Assembly: GCF_902499115.1 (NCBI RefSeq)
Contig: NZ_CABVPN010000018.1
Span: 1-64,000, forward strand
Reading direction: 5' to 3'
DNA: 64,000 nt
Origin: Burkholderia diffusa
GTDB taxonomy: Bacteria > Pseudomonadota > Gammaproteobacteria > Burkholderiales > Burkholderiaceae
The translations under genes were made by a program, and so were the position numbers. Shown here piece by piece: positions 60,195-64,000 of the stretch. Each line of letters begins with the position of its first letter. The first letter of the stretch is position 1. Below the pieces are notes generated by a model, which worked only from the letters and a program-made list of their open reading frames with translations, searched no databases and had not been told where the DNA came from.

Positions 60195-61610
60195 ATGAGT
60201 AAAACCGTCGCCGACGTCATGCAGCTCGTGAAGGACGAGGACGTCAAGTTCGTCGATTTCCGCTTCACGGATACGCGCGGCAAGGAACAGCACGTGTCGG
60301 TGCCGGTTTCGGCGTTTGACGAAGACAAGTTCGAAAGCGGTCATGCATTCGACGGCTCGTCGATCGCCGGCTGGAAGGGCATCGAGGCGTCGGACATGCT
60401 GCTCATGCCGGACCCGAGCGCTGCGTTCATCGACCCGTTCTACGAAGAGTCGACCCTCGTGCTGACCTGCGACGTGGTCGAGCCGGCCGACGGCAAGGGC
60501 TACGAGCGCGATCCGCGTTCGCTCGCGAAGCGCGGCGAAGCGTACCTGAAGAGCACGGGCATCGGCGACACGGCCTACTTCGGTCCGGAACCGGAATTCT
60601 TCATTTTCGACTCGGTCCAGTGGAACACGGACATGTCGGGCTGCTTCGTGAAGATCAACTCGGAAGAAGCACCGTGGTCGGCAGGCAAGGAATTCGAAGG
60701 CGGCAACACGGGCCACCGTCCGGGCACGAAGGGCGGCTACTTCCCGGTCGCGCCGGTCGACACGTTCCAGGACATGCGTTCGGAAATGTGCCTGCTGCTC
60801 GAACAGCTCGGCATCCCGGTCGAAGTGCACCACCACGAAGTGGCGGGCCAGGGCCAGAACGAAATCGGCACGAAGTTCTCGACGCTGGTGCAGCGCGCGG
60901 ACTGGACGCAATGGTCGAAGTACATCATCCATAACGTCGCGCACTCGTACGGCAAGACGGCGACGTTCATGCCGAAGCCGGTCGTCGGCGACAACGGTTC
61001 GGGCATGCACGTTCACCAGTCGATCTGGAAGGACGGCCAGAACCTGTTCGCGGGCAACGGCTATGCCGGCCTGTCGGAACTGGCGCTGTTCTACATCGGC
61101 GGCATCATCAAGCACGCCCGTGCACTGAACGCGATCACGAACCCGACGACGAACTCGTACAAGCGTCTGGTCCCGCACTTCGAAGCACCGGTCAAGCTCG
61201 CTTACTCGGCGCGTAACCGTTCGGCATCGATCCGCATTCCGCACGTGTCGAACCCGAAGGGCCGCCGTATCGAAACGCGCTTCCCGGATCCGATGGCGAA
61301 CCCGTACCTGTGCTTCACGGCACTGATGATGGCCGGCCTCGACGGGATCCAGAACAAGATCCACCCGGGCGAAGCCGCGGACAAGAACCTGTACGACCTG
61401 CCGCCGGAAGAGGATGCAAAGATCCCGACCGTCTGCGCAGGCCTCGACCAGGCACTGGAAGCGCTCGACAAGGATCGCGAGTTCCTGACGCGCGGTGGCG
61501 TGTTCACCGACGGCATGATCGATGCATACCTCGCGCTGAAGGAGCAGGAGCTGGCGAAGTTCCGCATGACGACGCATCCGATCGAGTTCGAGATGTACTA
61601 CTCGCTGTAA
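60195..61610 (+). CDS. glnA: Type I glutamine synthetase
   Basis: This 471-residue ammonia-assimilating enzyme has DGSSIAGWKGIEASDM near residue 51, FGPEPEFFIFD near 130, NGSGMHVHQSIWKDG near 267, and Tyr400 in NLYDLPPEE, the adenylation site used by GlnE. Rich AGGAGAAGAGG before ATG 60195 suggests strong translation. NtrC and sigma-54 sites lie upstream, and glnL-glnG follow after a hairpin. The enzyme is shut by adenylation when nitrogen is plentiful. Confidence 0.98.
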   Translation: MSKTVADVMQLVKDEDVKFVDFRFTDTRGKEQHVSVPVSAFDEDKFESGHAFDGSSIAGWKGIEASDMLLMPDPSAAFIDPFYEESTLVLTCDVVEPADGKGYERDPRSLAKRGEAYLKSTGIGDTAYFGPEPEFFIFDSVQWNTDMSGCFVKINSEEAPWSAGKEFEGGNTGHRPGTKGGYFPVAPVDTFQDMRSEMCLLLEQLGIPVEVHHHEVAGQGQNEIGTKFSTLVQRADWTQWSKYIIHNVAHSYGKTATFMPKPVVGDNGSGMHVHQSIWKDGQNLFAGNGYAGLSELALFYIGGIIKHARALNAITNPTTNSYKRLVPHFEAPVKLAYSARNRSASIRIPHVSNPKGRRIETRFPDPMANPYLCFTALMMAGLDGIQNKIHPGEAADKNLYDLPPEEDAKIPTVCAGLDQALEALDKDREFLTRGGVFTDGMIDAYLALKEQELAKFRMTTHPIEFEMYYSL

Positions 61611-61690
61611 TCGGCGATGGCGCTTCGATTCAGCGCCGTCATGCCGGTTCGTTCCCGTCGCGCGGCTTGCGGCGGGAACCGCGGAGTCTG

Positions 61691-61722
61691 AAAGGGGACG
61701 GCGTCCAGCCGTCCCTTTTTTG
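61691..61722 (+). terminator. Terminator after glnA
   Basis: GGGACGGC and GCCGTCCC pair, followed by a T6 run, 80 bases after the glnA stop. It allows glnA to be expressed more strongly than glnL-glnG. Confidence 0.85.
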
Positions 61723-61771
61723 TTCCGAGCATTTCCATTTTTCGACCCGGTGAGGCGCGACGACACGCACG

Positions 61772-62914
61772 ATGGCTCTGAAGAATCTGATCAAGGCGAA
61801 GACGGGGCAGCCCGAGCGACTGACGGAAGACGAGCGGCTCACGCGCTCGGGCCTGCTTGCGGGGCTGGAAGCGCTGCCGACGGTCGTGATCGTGCTCGAC
61901 CGCAAGACGCTGCGGGTCGCGTACGCGAACCCATCCGCGGAGGCGATGCTCGACATCTCGCGCCGGCAGCTCGCGCAGCGGCCGTGGGGCGAGATTTTCC
62001 CGAACGCGAACGAGCTCGCGTCGACGATCACCGCGATCGGCGAGGAGCGCTTTCACGCGACGCATCTCGATACCGTGCTCGATCGGCCCGGCCGCGAACC
62101 GCTGCACGTGCATGCGATCGTCGGCTTCCTCGAGACCGCGCCCGATTTCGTGCTCGTCGAGCTGTTCGAGAACGAACGGCAGTCGCGCACCGATCGCGAG
62201 GAACGCATCCACGACCTGACCGCGGTCAACAAGCAACTGATCCGCAACCTCGCGCATGAAATCAAGAACCCGCTCGGCGGCATTCGCGGCGCAGCCCAGC
62301 TGCTCGAATTCGAACTGAGCGAGCGCGAGCGCGGCGAGTTGCGCGAATACACGCAGGTGATCATCAAGGAGTCCGACCGCCTGCAGACGCTCGTCGACCG
62401 GTTGCTGGAGCCGCATCGGCATCCGCACATCGTCGGCGACGTCAACATTCATGAAGTGTGCGAACGCGTGCGCGCGGTGATGCTCGCGGAATTTCCGCGC
62501 GGGCTCTCCATCGAGCGCGATTACGACGTGAGCGTGCCGGACCTGCGCGGCGACAAGGAGCAGTTGATCCAGGCGCTGCTGAACATCGTGCGCAACGCCG
62601 CGCAGGCGCTGCGCGAACGGATCGCGCAGGGCGACGCGAAGATCGAGCTGCGCACGCGCGTCGCGCGCAAGGTGACGATCGCGAAGCGCCTGTACAAGCT
62701 GGCACTGGACTTGCACGTCGTCGACAACGGGCCCGGCATTCCGGAGGAGATCCGCGACCGGATCTTCTACCCGCTCGTGTCCGGGCGCGACGACGGCAGC
62801 GGCCTCGGCCTCACGCTCGCGCAGACCTTCGTGCAGCAGCACGACGGGATGATCGAGGTCGAGAGCCGGCCCGGCCGTACCGAATTTCAGATCCTGCTGC
62901 CGCTCGATCACTGA
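61772..62914 (+). CDS. glnL: Nitrogen sensor histidine kinase NtrB
   Basis: This 380-residue soluble kinase has an N-terminal PAS domain (about residues 28-130: ALPTVVIVLDRKTLRVAYANPSAE). The phosphorylated His162 lies in NLAHEIKNPLGG. The ATP-binding region has NIVRNAAQAL, VVDNGPGIPEEI and SGRDDGSGLGL. NtrB phosphorylates NtrC under low nitrogen, responding to PII protein. It is 46 bases before glnG and reads in the same direction. Confidence 0.96.
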   Translation: MALKNLIKAKTGQPERLTEDERLTRSGLLAGLEALPTVVIVLDRKTLRVAYANPSAEAMLDISRRQLAQRPWGEIFPNANELASTITAIGEERFHATHLDTVLDRPGREPLHVHAIVGFLETAPDFVLVELFENERQSRTDREERIHDLTAVNKQLIRNLAHEIKNPLGGIRGAAQLLEFELSERERGELREYTQVIIKESDRLQTLVDRLLEPHRHPHIVGDVNIHEVCERVRAVMLAEFPRGLSIERDYDVSVPDLRGDKEQLIQALLNIVRNAAQALRERIAQGDAKIELRTRVARKVTIAKRLYKLALDLHVVDNGPGIPEEIRDRIFYPLVSGRDDGSGLGLTLAQTFVQQHDGMIEVESRPGRTEFQILLPLDH

Positions 62915-62960
62915 GCGACGGCATGGCGATTCACCGGATTCACCCATACCTGACCGACCT

Positions 62961-64000
62961 ATGAAGCCGATCTGGATAGTAGACGACGACCAATCGATCC
63001 GCTGGGTGCTCGAAAAGGCACTCGCCCGCGACAGCTTCGCGACGAAGAGCTTCGCGAACGTGCGCGACGCGCTGGCCGCGCTCGACCACGAGACGCCGCA
63101 GGTGCTCGTGTCCGACATCCGGATGCCGGGCGGCTCCGGCCTCGAGTTGTTGCAGGCGATGCACGAGCGCTTGCCGGGCCTGCCCGTCATCATCATGACG
63201 GCGTTCTCCGATCTCGACAGCGCCGTCGCGGCGTTCCAGGGCGGCGCGTTCGAATATCTCGCGAAGCCGTTCGACGTCGACAAGGCCGTCGAGCTGATTC
63301 GCCGCGCGGTCGAGGAGAGCCTGCGCGGCGGTGCGCCGCAGGACGAGCGCGTCGCCGAGGCGCCCGAGATGCTCGGCCAGGCACCCGCGATGCAGGACAT
63401 GTTTCGCGCGATCGGCCGCCTGTCGCATTCGGCCGCGACCGTGCTGATCACCGGCGAATCGGGCACCGGCAAGGAACTCGTCGCGCGGGCGCTGCACCGT
63501 CACAGCCCGCGGGCGAACGGCCCGTTCATCGCGCTGAACACCGCGGCGATTCCGAAGGACCTGCTGGAGTCCGAACTGTTCGGCCACGAGCGCGGCGCGT
63601 TCACCGGCGCGCAGACGACCCGCCAGGGCCGCTTCGAGCAGGCCGAGAACGGCACGCTGTTCCTCGACGAAATCGGCGACATGCCGTTCGATCTGCAGAC
63701 TCGCCTGTTGCGCGTGCTGTCGGATGGCCAGTTCTATCGCGTCGGCGGCCACAACCCGCTGCGCGCGAACGTGCGCGTGATCGCCGCGACGCATCAGAAT
63801 CTGGAGGCGCGCGTGCGGCAGGGGCTGTTCCGCGAGGACCTTTACCACCGGCTCAACGTGATTCGGCTGCGGCTGCCGCCGCTGCGCGAACGCAGCGAGG
63901 ACATCGCGCTCCTCACGCGCCACTTCCTGCAGAAGAGCGCGCGCGATCTCGGCGTCGAGCCGAAGCGCGTGTCGGACGAAGCGCTCGCGTATCTGACGTC
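62961..64000 (+). CDS. glnG: Nitrogen regulator NtrC (5' part; runs off the window)
   Basis: The first 346 residues of the sigma-54-dependent activator are present. The receiver domain starts MKPIWIVDDDQSIRWVLEKA, with Asp52 in LVSDIRMPGG. The AAA+ domain has Walker A GESGTGKELVA near residue 165 and ELFGHERGAFTGAQ, the GAFTGA loop that touches sigma-54. The Walker B-like LFLDEIGD and the RVIAATHQNLEARV region follow. The C-terminal Fis-like DNA-binding domain lies past 64000. ATG 62961 is used. Phospho-NtrC should bind the sites before glnA. Confidence 0.96.
   Translation, partial: MKPIWIVDDDQSIRWVLEKALARDSFATKSFANVRDALAALDHETPQVLVSDIRMPGGSGLELLQAMHERLPGLPVIIMTAFSDLDSAVAAFQGGAFEYLAKPFDVDKAVELIRRAVEESLRGGAPQDERVAEAPEMLGQAPAMQDMFRAIGRLSHSAATVLITGESGTGKELVARALHRHSPRANGPFIALNTAAIPKDLLESELFGHERGAFTGAQTTRQGRFEQAENGTLFLDEIGDMPFDLQTRLLRVLSDGQFYRVGGHNPLRANVRVIAATHQNLEARVRQGLFREDLYHRLNVIRLRLPPLRERSEDIALLTRHFLQKSARDLGVEPKRVSDEALAYLT

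Noticed and set aside
1..64000. CRISPR array, prophage or intact mobile element
   Set aside because: No regularly spaced repeats, phage structural genes, integrase or complete transposase were found; only the IS256 fragment is mobile-derived.

Overview
The window is a GC-rich, densely coded chromosomal segment that reads as Burkholderia, most probably a Burkholderia cepacia complex species and most probably its largest chromosome. This rests on the codon bias, a Burkholderia-type porin, the CysD plus fused CysNC genes, the HutF-type histidine pathway, and housekeeping loci such as acs, argA, hrpA and glnA-glnL-glnG. Species assignment is inference. No CRISPR array, rRNA operon, prophage or intact insertion sequence was seen.

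Layout. 1-2540: the 3' end of acs, a terminator, and a two-gene DUF4212/sodium-solute symporter operon. 2541-3262: a decayed IS256-family transposase beside tRNA-Ser(GGA). 3485-9002: a HAD phosphatase, a divergent desaturase/AraC pair, and a lactonase with an MFS sugar-acid-type transporter. 9284-18828: a likely sulfation locus (luxR-cysNC-cysD on the minus strand, then DUF1214 protein-sulfotransferase-SDR-DHH phosphoesterase on the plus strand, then SnoaL-like and SRPBCC genes on the minus strand). 19199-25640: photolyase, an MFS transporter with a coupled 38-residue membrane peptide, a LysR regulator, an alpha/beta hydrolase, a phosphopantetheinyl transferase and a gltI-like gene remnant. 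25813-33931: hutH-C-U-D-I-F-G with two HutC-type operators. 34019-43540: polyamine and amino-acid catabolism (puuD, puuA, transaminase, tRNA-Val, Lrp, aromatic aminotransferase, RidA, porin, permease). 43562-49198: LysR, AidB-like acyl-CoA dehydrogenase, CaiB-type CoA transferase and an MHS-family MFS transporter. 49282-59788: housekeeping genes (yggX, argA, hrpA, YncE-like, sterol desaturase family, EI24, CinA-type, rhodanese). 59883-64000: glnA with NtrC and sigma-54 sites, then glnL and a truncated glnG.

Most interesting part. The 9.3-18.8 kb locus combines PAPS synthesis (CysD and CysNC with a fused APS kinase), a sulfotransferase that would consume PAPS, a DHH phosphoesterase of the family that can hydrolyse the by-product pAp, and small hydrophobic-ligand-type proteins. 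Four transcription units of this locus (luxR, cysD, the DUF1214 operon and the SRPBCC gene) each carry a related dyad of the form TAGTCC-N4-GGACGA, in the same orientation relative to the gene, 19-21 nt upstream of a TANNNT -10-like hexamer. The LuxR-family protein encoded in the locus is the obvious candidate to bind it. The sulfated substrate is unknown.

Nitrogen theme. The hut, puu and gln loci in the second half all deal with nitrogen acquisition: histidine to glutamate, gamma-glutamylated polyamines to GABA-type products, and ammonia assimilation under NtrBC control.
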